This document shows, one piece after another, positions 15,864 through 23,469 of a stretch of 45,953 nt of DNA. The DNA lies in contig JAHFIV010000004.1 in assembly GCA_023246225.1 (NCBI GenBank), positions 1 to 45,953 on the forward strand, in the 5' to 3' direction. The notes beneath the pieces are model-generated. The model was not told the DNA's origin. It did not search any database and saw nothing but the letters and a program-made list of their open reading frames with translations. This DNA is from a bacterium (GTDB lineage: Bacteria; Patescibacteriota; Patescibacteriia; SG8-24). Position 1 is the stretch's first letter, and each line of letters begins with the position of its first letter. The translations under genes were made by a program, and so were the position numbers.

Positions 15864-16321
15864 TGCTCGCGTTTTCGTGGTGCGAGGCGGTCACTGATCA
15901 GATAGTGCAGTCGCGTCGCCTGCGTACGCGACATGTACTGCATCATCATTTTTTCGAGTCGTTGTACCTCAGCTTCCTCTGCCTTGTAGGCCTTTTTACT
16001 CGCATCGTATCGATCACCGATGATGATGTGGAGACATTCGTGAACGACGGTAGACAAAACGTCTTCACGGAAGTCGACGTAGATTATTTGACGTTCGTCA
16101 TCGACAGTGCCGACGTATCCATCGGAATCAAGTCCGAGCTTTGCACAAAGTGCGACATTGCCGTTCATGCGACAATAGCGCACCTGCCACTCGTCATCTC
16201 TTAGGATTTTGTAGACGCGGTGCATGAGCCGGTAGTGTAGCCGTTGCTCACTCTTGTTTTTGATGAACGGTGGCGCGCTTTGCGAATCCTCAGAAGAAAC
16301 GTGACAACCCGGTGTTCTCAT
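15860..16321 (-). CDS. Small HExxH zinc metallopeptidase-like protein
   Basis: Predicted 153 aa. AAGGAG lies about 6 bases before ATG 16321. The active-site motif STVVHECLHIIIG (HExxH) is followed about 25 residues later by an acidic helix (KAEEAEVQRLEKMMM), which could supply the third ligand as in gluzincins. There is no signal peptide, so it is probably cytoplasmic. The size and HECLH motif recall SprT/ImmA-like proteins, but I cannot place it in one family. Confidence 0.65.
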   Translation of the reverse strand: MRTPGCHVSSEDSQSAPPFIKNKSEQRLHYRLMHRVYKILRDDEWQVRYCRMNGNVALCAKLGLDSDGYVGTVDDERQIIYVDFREDVLSTVVHECLHIIIGDRYDASKKAYKAEEAEVQRLEKMMMQYMSRTQATRLHYLISDRLAPRKREQ

Positions 16322-16405
16322 CTTCGCTCCTTTTGAGGAAAAAGAACTTGTAACTATAGTCGCAGACTACAGTCTTCCACGCAACTCTTCTTCTCGTCGT
16401 AGCAC

Positions 16406-16433
16406 TTGCAGCAGCGTTTGGCACTGGTATACT
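16406..16433 (+). promoter_or_regulatory. Promoter of the DUF5752 operon
   Basis: TTGCAG (16406-16411), 16 bp, TATACT (16428-16433). The ATG at 16444 follows 10 bases later with no Shine-Dalgarno, so the transcript would be nearly leaderless. Confidence 0.65.
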
Positions 16434-16443
16434 ATAAAAATCT

Positions 16444-16761
16444 ATGGCTGAAACGTGCACGGTGAATGCAGAGACAGCGCGGTTGTATTTGAAAGACGTT
16501 GATCCTCCATGGCAAGGCTTTTGGTTTCATATGCATTTAGTTGCGATGAATCTCGCGCAGTTCGCGGACGGTCTCGAGCAGATCAGCGACGAAGTGTTCG
16601 CCTATCATCTCGGTGGTCAAAAGAACGATCTTGCACGATGGGTGCAAGAGGTGATCGGTGACGCAGAACTCGCTGTGGCGTTAAAAAATGTACAAAATAA
16701 AGAAGAAGCGACGAGAGTAACACGCGACCGAGTAAACGAACTCAAAAAAGCGGTAGTATAA
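16444..16761 (+). CDS. DUF5752-like small protein
   Basis: Predicted 105 aa. The segment around FADGLEQISDEVFAYHLGG and KNDLARWVQEVIGDAELA resembles the conserved core of DUF5752 proteins (EEVFxYH ... NDFxxWVxxVxGDxxLA). Their function is unknown. It is soluble and helical. First gene of a probable three-gene operon with the 57-aa Cys-rich protein (15 bp later) and the exonuclease. Confidence 0.65.
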   Translation: MAETCTVNAETARLYLKDVDPPWQGFWFHMHLVAMNLAQFADGLEQISDEVFAYHLGGQKNDLARWVQEVIGDAELAVALKNVQNKEEATRVTRDRVNELKKAVV

Positions 16762-16776
16762 TATACTTATTTTTTT

Positions 16777-16950
16777 ATGGCAGACGAAGACGTTGTGGCG
16801 ATAGCGTGTACGGTGTGCGAACACGAACACGAAGAGGACGGCACTTGTAAATGTGGATGCGAAGTCGAACAACAAATGGAGCAGCTCTGCTGGAGTTGCG
16901 CGCACCCGGAACATTATGACCGGGAGTGTAAATGTGGTTGTCCCGGATAA
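16777..16950 (+). CDS. 57-aa Cys/His-rich protein with two repeated metal-binding-like modules
   Basis: Starts MADEDVVAIACTVCEHEHEE and ends ECKCGCPG, with TAA at 16948-16950. It contains two parallel modules: CTVC-EHEHEEDG-TCKCGC and CWSC-AHPEHYDR-ECKCGC. Each has a CxxC, one or more His, and a CKCGC ending. There are ten Cys in 57 residues, which suggests two bound metal ions (zinc-knuckle or ribbon-like), but I know no family that matches. TATAAT (16757-16762) lies just upstream. The stop is separated by one base from the ATG of the exonuclease gene, so translation is probably coupled. Confidence 0.75.
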   Translation: MADEDVVAIACTVCEHEHEEDGTCKCGCEVEQQMEQLCWSCAHPEHYDRECKCGCPG

Positions 16951-16951
16951 T

Positions 16952-17527
16952 ATGCGCAATGAACTCGTTCTCGATATCGAAACCGCAAATAGTTTTGCTG
17001 ACGTAGGAAAATATGACCCGTCGCTTTTAAAAGTTTCGCTTGTCGGTGTGTACTCATACGCGACCGACAAGTACGAATCGTTTCTTGAGCCGGATCTGCC
17101 GAAGTTGTGGCGCATGGTTGAGTCTGCCGATCGCGTGATCGGGTACAACATCATCGGTTTTGATTGGCCGTGTCTCAATTCGTATTACCCAGGTGATTTG
17201 CTGAAGCTCCCGACCCTCGATTTGCTGGTTGAAATTGAAAAGTCGTTAGGGTTTCGTATCAAGCTGGATGATGTTGCGCACGGTTCGCTCGGTGTAGGAA
17301 AATCGGGGAACGGTTTACAGGCGATCGAGTTTTTTCGACGCGGAGAGATTGATAAGTTGCGTGAATATTGTTTGCAGGATGTGAAGGTTACCAAAGAAGT
17401 GTACGAGTTCGGTCTCGCGAATAATCTGGTGAAGTATAAGGACCGTATGGATCGGCTGATTCCGGTGTCGGTGAACTTTGCAATGAAAGATGAAAAGAAA
17501 CCGGTGTCGATGACGCTGCCGCTGTAG
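16952..17527 (+). CDS. RNase H-like/DEDD 3'-5' exonuclease (YprB-type)
   Basis: Predicted 191 aa from ATG 16952, chosen because it lies 1 bp after the previous stop; an upstream extension would overlap the Cys-rich gene. The DEDD motifs are visible: LVLDIETAN (D8, E10), VIGYNIIGFDWPCL (second Asp) and YCLQDVKVTKEVY (third Asp). This is the arrangement of YprB-like RNase H-fold exonucleases. The adjoining Cys-rich protein may be a partner, inferred from coupling only. Confidence 0.8.
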   Translation: MRNELVLDIETANSFADVGKYDPSLLKVSLVGVYSYATDKYESFLEPDLPKLWRMVESADRVIGYNIIGFDWPCLNSYYPGDLLKLPTLDLLVEIEKSLGFRIKLDDVAHGSLGVGKSGNGLQAIEFFRRGEIDKLREYCLQDVKVTKEVYEFGLANNLVKYKDRMDRLIPVSVNFAMKDEKKPVSMTLPL

Positions 17528-17541
17528 TTGGGATGAGTAAA

Positions 17542-17578
17542 GCCGTCCCGCACTTCGTGAAGAGTGGGGCGGTTTTAT
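17542..17578 (+). terminator. Terminator of the exonuclease operon
   Basis: CCGTCCCGCACTT pairs with GAGTGGGGCGG around a short loop (one G-U allowed), followed by TTTTAT. Confidence 0.8.
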
Positions 17579-17641
17579 AATTTTCTCTTTATTGAGGGCT
17601 TTTTTTGTGTCGTTTTTTGTGCGTGGAGTTTTCCACAGGTA

Positions 17642-17657
17642 CCACAAGATATTGTGG
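17642..17657 (+). promoter_or_regulatory. NrdR-box-like palindrome 1
   Basis: CCACAAGATATTGTGG resembles the NrdR operator (ACAC-AT-rich-GTGT). TATAGT follows at 17658-17663 and may be the -10 of nrdJ. Confidence 0.65.
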
Positions 17658-17674
17658 TATAGTTCATTCAACAG

Positions 17675-17690
17675 ACACTATATGTTGTGG
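17675..17690 (+). promoter_or_regulatory. NrdR-box-like palindrome 2
   Basis: ACACTATATGTTGTGG, 33 bp after box 1, about three helical turns, as is usual for paired NrdR boxes. It would sit at or just past the transcription start, as expected of a repressor site. Confidence 0.7.
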
Positions 17691-17694
17691 ATAA
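17686..17694 (-). promoter_or_regulatory. Perfect DnaA-box-like 9-mer overlapping NrdR box 2
   Basis: TGTGGATAA, i.e. TTATCCACA on the reverse strand, shares five bases with the right half of NrdR box 2. Ribonucleotide reductase genes of some bacteria are controlled by DnaA, so dual control is possible. Confidence 0.5.
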
Positions 17695-17785
17695 GGTGGG
17701 GATGGCGCACTACTCCCACTTCATCCTCTTCCATGCTATCTTTCCAATCCGTTCTCATTCTCCTTCTTACTCTCATTATTCGTCT

Positions 17786-20700
17786 ATGAGTACTCCGTTT
17801 CCGTATCCCACAAAAAACACCGCAGATGCAACGACAAATGAAACTACTGTCGTTGCCTCGATCCTCGAACAGATTCCGGATCTCACCAAAGTGACGCAGG
17901 TGCGGAAACGCGACGGTGCGCTCGTTCCTTTTGCACCAGAAAAAATTGGCCTCGCTCTTCAGGGCGCGTTGAACGACGCCGGTGTGCGCGACAGTACGGT
18001 GCTTGCGCGTGCGACGCATCAAGTGATAATGCGTATCGATCGCGAGTTTGATGGTCATGCAATTCCAACCACCGAAGACATTGCGCGGACTGTGGCGCTC
18101 GTTCTTATCGACAACAACTTACCATTCGCAGTTAAAAAATATTTTCAATCGATTGCGACGTCGCATGCTGCACCGCGCACGATCAGTAAAGGTGTGCGCA
18201 TGCACCGCCGTTTCACTCGTAGCGGTGTGCATCCGTATGATGAGATCGAATGGGATCGTCGTGATGCGGTGATCACGAATGAAAAAGGGAAAGTGGTGTT
18301 CGAGCAACGCGGTGTTGAAATGCCGAAGACGTGGAGTCAGTCCGCGACGAACATCGTTGTGTCAAAATATTTTCGTGGTGAGATCGGACAGCCTGAGCGC
18401 GAAGTGTCGGTTCGCGAGATGGTCGATCGCGTTGCGCAGACGATCGCCGGTTGGGGTCGGCAAGGCGGATACTTTTCGACCGATGCTGATGCGGAAACGT
18501 TCGAGGCAGAGCTCACGCACATACTCGTCAATCAAAAAGCCGCTTTTAATAGTCCGGTATGGTTTAACGTCGGTGTGACCGCGCGCCCGCAATGCTCGGC
18601 GTGCTTCATCAACTCAGTGAAGGACGACATGCGATCGATTCTCGGTCTCGCGGTAACAGAAGGGATGTTGTTTAAATATGGTTCGGGCACCGGTTCGAAT
18701 CTTTCTTCGCTGCGTTCTTCGAAGGAAAAACTTGCGCATTCGAGCGGAAAATCTTCCGGTCCGGTGAGTTTCATGAAAGGATTTGATGCGTTCGCAGGAG
18801 TGATCAAGTCTGGCGGAAAAACACGTCGCGCCGCGAAGATGGTGATTTTGAACGTCGATCATCCCGACATCGAGGAGTTTGTGGAGTGTAAAGCAAAAGA
18901 AGAAAAGAAAGCGCATACGCTGATCAAGGCGGGTTACGACAGCTCGATCGATGGCGATGCGTACGGCTCCATCTTTTTTCAGAATGCGAACAACAGCGTG
19001 CGTGTGACCGACGAATTCATGCGCGCGGTGCTCGAAGATCGCGACTGGCAGACCAAAGCAGTTGTGACCGGTGCGGTCGTCGACACGATGCGTGCGCGTG
19101 ATTTGATGCGAAAAATCAGTCAGGCAGCGTGGGAGTGTGGCGATCCAGGATTGCAATATGATACGACGATCAACCGTTGGCACCCCGCGTCGAATTCCGG
19201 CCGCATCAACGGATCGAATCCTTGCAGTGAGTACATGTTCCTCGACGATACCGCTTGCAATCTCGCATCATTGAACTTGATGAAATTCCGTCGCGAAAAC
19301 GGCGACTTCGATGTCGAGGCGTACAAGCACACCGCCGAGGTGGTGATCACTGCGATGGAAATTCTTGTGGGTAGTTCAAGTTATCCGACGCCAGCGATCG
19401 AGGAAAACAGTTTTGATTTTCGACCGCTCGGTATCGGCTACGCAAACCTCGGCGCGCTTCTCATGTCGAAAGGGCTCGCGTACGACTCGGTCGATGGCCG
19501 CAACTACGCCGCCGCGCTCACTTCGCTGCTCTCCGGACATTGTTACTATCAGTCCGCAAAAATTGCGGAGGCTTTGGGATCGTTCCGTTACTACGCATTG
19601 AATGAAAAACCGTTTCTTAAAGTAATCGGCATGCACCGCGATCATGCGTACGCAGTTTCAGATGTCGGCGTCCCGGCGGATCTGCTCGCGGAGTCGCGAC
19701 GCGCGTGGGACAACGCGCTCGAACACGGAATGACGCACGGTTTCAAGAACGCGCAGATATCAGTGCTCGCGCCGACCGGCACGATCGGATTTTTGATGGA
19801 CTGCGACACGACCGGCGTCGAGCCAGACATCGCGCTCGTAAAATATAAGTGGCTGGTCGGCGGCGGTCTCATGAAGATTGTGAACAACACGGTGCCGGAA
19901 GCGCTCGCGCGACTCGGATACACCGAAGCAGAGTGCAAAGAAATTCTAGAGTTCATCGACAAGAACGACACGATCGAAGGCGCGCCACATCTCAAAGAGG
20001 AGCATCTCGCGGTGTTTGATTGTGCGTTTAAACCGGCGAAAGGACAGCGGTCGATCAACTATCTCGGGCATATCAGAATGATGTCCGCGGTGCAGCCGTT
20101 TCTTTCTGGCGCGATTTCAAAGACGGTGAACTTGCCGAGCACAGCGAGCGTTGAGGATGTCGAGAACGCGTACATCGAAGGATGGAAACTTGGACTGAAA
20201 GCGATCGCGATTTACCGCGACGGTTCGAAGGGGCAGCAGGTGCTCACGACCACCGCGGAGAAAAATTCAGACAAGAAAGAGGCCGCGCCAGTTGCACCAG
20301 AAGTGCGCATCGAATACCGACCGCTCCGCCGCCGTCTCCCTGATGAGCGCCGATCGGTAACCCACAAATTCGCGGTGGGTGGACACGAAGGGTACATCAC
20401 TGTGGGGTTGTATGACGACGGCACTGCGGGAGAAATTTTCATCCGCATGTCAAAAGGTGGATCGGTGGTAAGTGGTCTCATGGATTCTTTTGCAACATCC
20501 ACATCGATTGCGCTGCAATACGGCGTGCCGCTGAAGGTGCTTGCAAATAAATTCGTGCATGTACGCTTTGAACCATCAGGCTACACCGCACATCCAAACA
20601 TTCGCATCGCGAAATCGATCGTTGATTATTTGTTCCGCTGGCTGGCGTTTAAATTTCTTTCTCCAGAAGAACAGCGCAGCCTCGGAGTGAACATGGATGT

Positions 20701-20959
20701 GGAAACGCTCGGTGAGACAGGGGAGAAAGAAGTTGAGGATTCGGTGAATCACGCTGTTGCTGCGGCGCCGATACCGCAGCCAACGACACAACTCAATCTC
20801 GGTGATGCGGTGGAACGCGCGCGTACGTCGAACGCGCTTACGATGACGTTTGATGTGTCCTCTGATGCACCGGCATGCGATACGTGCGGATCGATCATGG
20901 TGCGAAGTGCAGCATGTTACAAATGTATGAACTGTGGGTCGACGAGTGGATGCTCATAG
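17786..20959 (+). CDS. nrdJ: Adenosylcobalamin-dependent (class II) ribonucleotide reductase
   Basis: Predicted 1057 aa. It makes deoxyribonucleotides with adenosylcobalamin. ATG 17786 is chosen because everything upstream in frame is low-complexity and overlaps the operator region. In order: an ATP-cone (about residues 33-125, starting VTQVRKRDGALVPFAPEKIG); the class II barrel with QCSACFINSV, GSGTGSNLSSLRSS and NPCSEYMFLDDTACNLASLN; the APTGTIGFLMDCDTTG segment; a linker rich in Lys/Glu/Pro; the NrdJ C-terminal domain with HKFAVGGHEGYITVGLYDDG; and a zinc-ribbon tail (CDTCG...CYKCMNCG). Two NrdR-like boxes precede it, and the cofactor-making adenosyltransferase follows. Confidence 0.95.
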   Translation: MSTPFPYPTKNTADATTNETTVVASILEQIPDLTKVTQVRKRDGALVPFAPEKIGLALQGALNDAGVRDSTVLARATHQVIMRIDREFDGHAIPTTEDIARTVALVLIDNNLPFAVKKYFQSIATSHAAPRTISKGVRMHRRFTRSGVHPYDEIEWDRRDAVITNEKGKVVFEQRGVEMPKTWSQSATNIVVSKYFRGEIGQPEREVSVREMVDRVAQTIAGWGRQGGYFSTDADAETFEAELTHILVNQKAAFNSPVWFNVGVTARPQCSACFINSVKDDMRSILGLAVTEGMLFKYGSGTGSNLSSLRSSKEKLAHSSGKSSGPVSFMKGFDAFAGVIKSGGKTRRAAKMVILNVDHPDIEEFVECKAKEEKKAHTLIKAGYDSSIDGDAYGSIFFQNANNSVRVTDEFMRAVLEDRDWQTKAVVTGAVVDTMRARDLMRKISQAAWECGDPGLQYDTTINRWHPASNSGRINGSNPCSEYMFLDDTACNLASLNLMKFRRENGDFDVEAYKHTAEVVITAMEILVGSSSYPTPAIEENSFDFRPLGIGYANLGALLMSKGLAYDSVDGRNYAAALTSLLSGHCYYQSAKIAEALGSFRYYALNEKPFLKVIGMHRDHAYAVSDVGVPADLLAESRRAWDNALEHGMTHGFKNAQISVLAPTGTIGFLMDCDTTGVEPDIALVKYKWLVGGGLMKIVNNTVPEALARLGYTEAECKEILEFIDKNDTIEGAPHLKEEHLAVFDCAFKPAKGQRSINYLGHIRMMSAVQPFLSGAISKTVNLPSTASVEDVENAYIEGWKLGLKAIAIYRDGSKGQQVLTTTAEKNSDKKEAAPVAPEVRIEYRPLRRRLPDERRSVTHKFAVGGHEGYITVGLYDDGTAGEIFIRMSKGGSVVSGLMDSFATSTSIALQYGVPLKVLANKFVHVRFEPSGYTAHPNIRIAKSIVDYLFRWLAFKFLSPEEQRSLGVNMDVETLGETGEKEVEDSVNHAVAAAPIPQPTTQLNLGDAVERARTSNALTMTFDVSSDAPACDTCGSIMVRSAACYKCMNCGSTSGCS

Positions 20960-20997
20960 CGCCGAGAGCCTTGCGTTGCTTATGATTAATAATAAGT

Positions 20998-21058
20998 AAA
21001 GGAGGTGATCAAAAAGAAAGGTGCTCGGTCCGCGAGGGCTGAGCACTATTCTTTTTAC
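20998..21058 (+). terminator. GNRA-capped hairpin after nrdJ, preceded by a perfect anti-SD match
   Basis: An 11-bp stem GTGCTCGGTCC (21021-21031) / GGGCTGAGCAC (21036-21046), with two G-U pairs and a GCGA tetraloop, is followed by TATTCTTTTT. This looks like an intrinsic terminator for nrdJ. Just upstream, AAAGGAGGTGATC (20998-21010) is fully complementary to the usual 16S 3' end, and a five-codon ORF, MINNK (20982-20999), overlaps it. Confidence 0.6.
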
Positions 21059-21067
21059 GAAATATCT

Positions 21068-21637
21068 ATGGAAGAACGTCAATCAGCAAAAACACCGAAA
21101 TCGAAGGGCTTGATCCAGGTGTACACGGGGAATGGCAAAGGGAAAACGACTGCGTCGCTCGGACTTGCGATGCGTGCGGTGTCTGAGGGGATGCGCGTTG
21201 CGATCGTGCATTTCGATAAGGGGGGAGATCATTACGCGGAGCGAAAAATTATCGCCGAGCGGTTTCCGGAGATCGAACTGCACGCTTCTGGTCTCGATCG
21301 CATCGATCCGGTGACGAATCGTTTTCGTTTCGGTGTGACACCAGAAGACAAGGCTGAAGCGGAACGCGGACTTGGCATCGTGCAAGAAATTTTTTTGAAC
21401 GGTAAGCACCATCTCGTTATTCTTGATGAAATCAACTCGACGGTGAGTCTCGGCATGCTCGATGAAGGTGCCGCACTCGATGTGCTAAAAAATAAACCGT
21501 CGGAGGTTGAGTTGGTGCTTACTGGTCGCAACGCACCGGAATCATTTAAAGAAATCGCAGATCTTGTGAGCGATGTGACGCTCGTCAAACATTATTTCTA
21601 TCACGGCGTTCCTGCGCGTTTTGGATTGGATTATTAA
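21068..21637 (+). CDS. cobO: Cob(I)alamin adenosyltransferase, CobA/BtuR type
   Basis: Predicted 189 aa. It adenosylates cob(I)alamin with ATP, giving the cofactor of the neighbouring NrdJ. ATG 21068 is preferred to GTG 21005, which lies directly on the ribosome-binding sequence and would translate through the hairpin. The P-loop GNGKGKTTASLGLAMRA is typical of the family, followed by RVAIVHFDKGG, HLVILDEINSTVSLGML (Walker-B-like) and ELVLTGRNAPESFKEIADLVSDV. The length is normal for CobO/BtuR. Confidence 0.92.
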   Translation: MEERQSAKTPKSKGLIQVYTGNGKGKTTASLGLAMRAVSEGMRVAIVHFDKGGDHYAERKIIAERFPEIELHASGLDRIDPVTNRFRFGVTPEDKAEAERGLGIVQEIFLNGKHHLVILDEINSTVSLGMLDEGAALDVLKNKPSEVELVLTGRNAPESFKEIADLVSDVTLVKHYFYHGVPARFGLDY

Positions 21638-21645
21638 TTTTTTCT

Positions 21646-21779
21646 CTGTCATTCCGGCCTACCTTTTTGTCATTCCGGCCTCCGAGCCGGAATCCAGAAA
21701 CGTAAAAATAGACCGAACGGAAATCGTTCGGTCTATTTATTTTTCTGGGTCCTGAATCAAGTTCAGGATGACAAAGATG
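21646..21779. repeat. Composite palindromic repeat, copy 2
   Basis: Left arm GTCATTCCGGC-ctccga-GCCGGAATCCAG; inner stem AGACCGAACG / CGTTCGGTCT with AAAAAT and ATTTATTTTT flanks; right arm CTGGG-[TCCTGAA tcaag TTCAGGA]-TGACA. It lies between the convergent stops of cobO and the reverse-strand gene that ends at 21784, and can terminate both. Confidence 0.85.
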
Positions 21780-21783
21780 GGTG

Positions 21784-22242
21784 CTAGACGCCGAGCCATC
21801 CAAACGGCGGAATGTGGCTGAGTGCACGTCGCCAGAGTGGTTTACGAGCGAGTGTTTCTCTTGGTGGTGCGGGTGGAAGCTGCGTCATGCGCTTCGTCGC
21901 CCAGTCGTGCAGAGCGTCGTTGATCGCCCACGCAGCCATGCTTGGGCACCACATGATGTTGTTTGTGAACAGCGGAACGGTTGCGGTCGTACGACCCTTG
22001 ACGTGAGACACGATCGCGGTGGCGATAGCGACAGACTCACGAACATCGTACTCGTCATCATCGTAGAGGCATCGTGCGTCCACGATCACGCCGCTCTCGA
22101 CCTTCACCTGGAGAACGATACGCACGCGCCAGAGATTCTGGTCAATGTAGTCCGTCGTACCGACGGTGTCATCATCGATGTCCATCCACGCATCACCGAC
22201 TTGTGGCGCGGGCAACTTCGACACTTCGATCTTTTCTTTCAT
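21784..22242 (-). CDS. IscU/NifU_N-fold-like protein lacking the usual cysteine ligands (copy A)
   Basis: Predicted 152 aa; AAGGAGG 6 bases before ATG 22242. The middle, LQVKVESGVIVDARC ... SVAIATAIVSHVKGRT ... MWCPSMAAWAINDALHDW, follows the IscU/NifU_N pattern (xVxxxGVIxDAxF...SAIASSxxxxxVKGKT...HCSxLAEDAIKAA). The first two ligand positions of IscU are not Cys here; only the WCP Cys matches the third. If the resemblance is real, cluster assembly by the normal route is unlikely. This is a pattern match by eye, not a proven homology. Confidence 0.45.
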   Translation of the reverse strand: MKEKIEVSKLPAPQVGDAWMDIDDDTVGTTDYIDQNLWRVRIVLQVKVESGVIVDARCLYDDDEYDVRESVAIATAIVSHVKGRTTATVPLFTNNIMWCPSMAAWAINDALHDWATKRMTQLPPAPPRETLARKPLWRRALSHIPPFGWLGV

Positions 22243-22291
22243 CTATCACCTCCTTCAGAAGGACACTAGATTATCAGGACAGTGTCAAGGT

Positions 22292-22321
22292 CTTGCGGAT
22301 ATTTTATAAACCGCGCAAGAT
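22292..22321. repeat. Inverted repeat in the divergent intergenic region
   Basis: TCTTGC-GG / CC-GC-GCAAGA around ATATTTTATAAA, between the start of the reverse-strand gene (22242) and the plus-strand gene (22387). It could be an operator; no function can be stated. Confidence 0.4.
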
Positions 22322-22386
22322 CGTTGCAGCGAGGAAAATAATTCTTTCGTCTCAGTTTTGCGTGGCGTCGTAAGGAGAACATCCGG

Positions 22387-22647
22387 GTGATCAAAGTCAA
22401 GAGAATCGAAAAGGTGCGGCGCGCTAAATGTCTCATCGTCGCAGGTGCGTGTGCATTGGCCGAGATTTTTTTGGCGATGTTCTTCATTCTCGATTGGGTA
22501 CTCTTTCTTTATTCCGAGCAGAAGTTGCCGGGCAGAGGATATCCACTGCTAATCGGATCGGTCGCATGTTTTTTTGGGTGGAAGCTCATGCAGTCCTTTG
22601 GCAAACGTGGTGTAGAAGAAATAAAAGAGCCCACGGACGATCCGTGA
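22387..22647 (+). CDS. Small two-helix membrane protein
   Basis: Predicted 86 aa from GTG 22387, which follows AAGGAG (22372-22377) by 9 bases. A basic N-terminus (KVKRIEKVRRAK) is followed by two hydrophobic spans (about residues 16-41 and 52-68) and an acidic tail, IKEPTDDP. No family recognised. It is followed by a terminator and transcribed opposite to its neighbours, both of which encode IscU-like proteins. Confidence 0.6.
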   Translation: MIKVKRIEKVRRAKCLIVAGACALAEIFLAMFFILDWVLFLYSEQKLPGRGYPLLIGSVACFFGWKLMQSFGKRGVEEIKEPTDDP

Positions 22648-22658
22648 GCGATGACGTG

Positions 22659-22688
22659 ACGCCTTGCAGCACTGCGAGGCGTTTTTTA
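22659..22688 (+). terminator. Terminator of the 86-aa gene
   Basis: Stem CGCCT-GCAG / CTGC-AGGCG with single-base bulges, followed by TTTTTT. Confidence 0.8.
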
Positions 22689-23315
22689 ACAGTCGTCCGA
22701 TTCGAACGGGTCGAATACTTCCCACGTTCTCGGTGTCGTTGTCGGAGACTCCGTATCGGCGGCGGCAGGAGGTGATGCGACGGGGAGGTGAACGGCCGGC
22801 AGGTGCATGCGACCGATCCGCTCCTTCTGTATCTGTTCGCGTTTATAGCGCGGAACCATGATGTAGGTGTCGTCATTTCTTGGTGCTCGTGTTTCTCTGA
22901 GCGCTTCGTTTTTTGTGCGGTAGGTAGCGACCACTACTTTCAGTGCGTGCTCTATGAGCGCTGCGCTCTGTGCTTGCGCAGGAGAGAGATGCAATTTTTT
23001 GACGATCTCTAGGTGAGTGAGCTCTTCGGCTTCTTCTAGAGTCGTGCCTTTTAGCAACTCGATCGTAGTAGCACTGCTCGCGCCTTGCAGCCGCGCGTCC
23101 ACGATCACGTCTGCGTACAGCACCTTGAACGAGTCGTGTGCGCAAGGAAGAGTGAAGGTCCCCGGAATGGCGCCGTGGAGAAGTTTCGTTTCTCCGTAAC
23201 ATGTTCTGCACTGCGTATTGACCGCTCGCTCCTTGACGCTGATGTGCAAAGTGATGACCTCACCACTCGCGGCCGTGCCAACAACCGACGATCCGTCGCT
23301 GTCCATGTCCGTCAT
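22686..23315 (-). CDS. IscU/NifU_N-fold-like protein lacking the usual cysteine ligands (copy B)
   Basis: Predicted 209 aa; ATG 23315 follows AAAGGA by about 8 bases. The central ADVIVDARLQG ... ELLKGTTLEEAEELTHLEI followed by VKKLHLSPAQAQSAALIEHALKVV fits the IscU/NifU_N pattern, including the KGKTLDEA helix and the LPPVKxHCSxLAEDAI helix. The HCS Cys is replaced by QSA. A CRTC pair lies near the N-terminus and a Pro/Thr-rich tail ends in DDC. Together with copy A it suggests a repurposed scaffold family. Homology needs profile comparison. Confidence 0.45.
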   Translation of the reverse strand: MTDMDSDGSSVVGTAASGEVITLHISVKERAVNTQCRTCYGETKLLHGAIPGTFTLPCAHDSFKVLYADVIVDARLQGASSATTIELLKGTTLEEAEELTHLEIVKKLHLSPAQAQSAALIEHALKVVVATYRTKNEALRETRAPRNDDTYIMVPRYKREQIQKERIGRMHLPAVHLPVASPPAAADTESPTTTPRTWEVFDPFESDDC

Positions 23316-23469
23316 CTGACCATTCCTTTTGTGATGTGAGAATCAACTTATTCGACATGCTACCTCAATTTTAAGAAAAGGCAATTTTTTGAAGACACCG
23401 TAGCTTTCCGATAACGCTTTTCTTTAGTAAAATAAGAGAGATATTTTACACAGTAATCGTTCCGTGTCT

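Noticed and set aside
17543-17785. Cobalamin riboswitch before nrdJ
   Set aside because: The interval is short and holds NrdR-like boxes; no B12-box-like stretch was seen.
21005-21067. GTG start for cobO at 21005
   Set aside because: It lies on the ribosome-binding sequence itself and the added residues are encoded by the hairpin.
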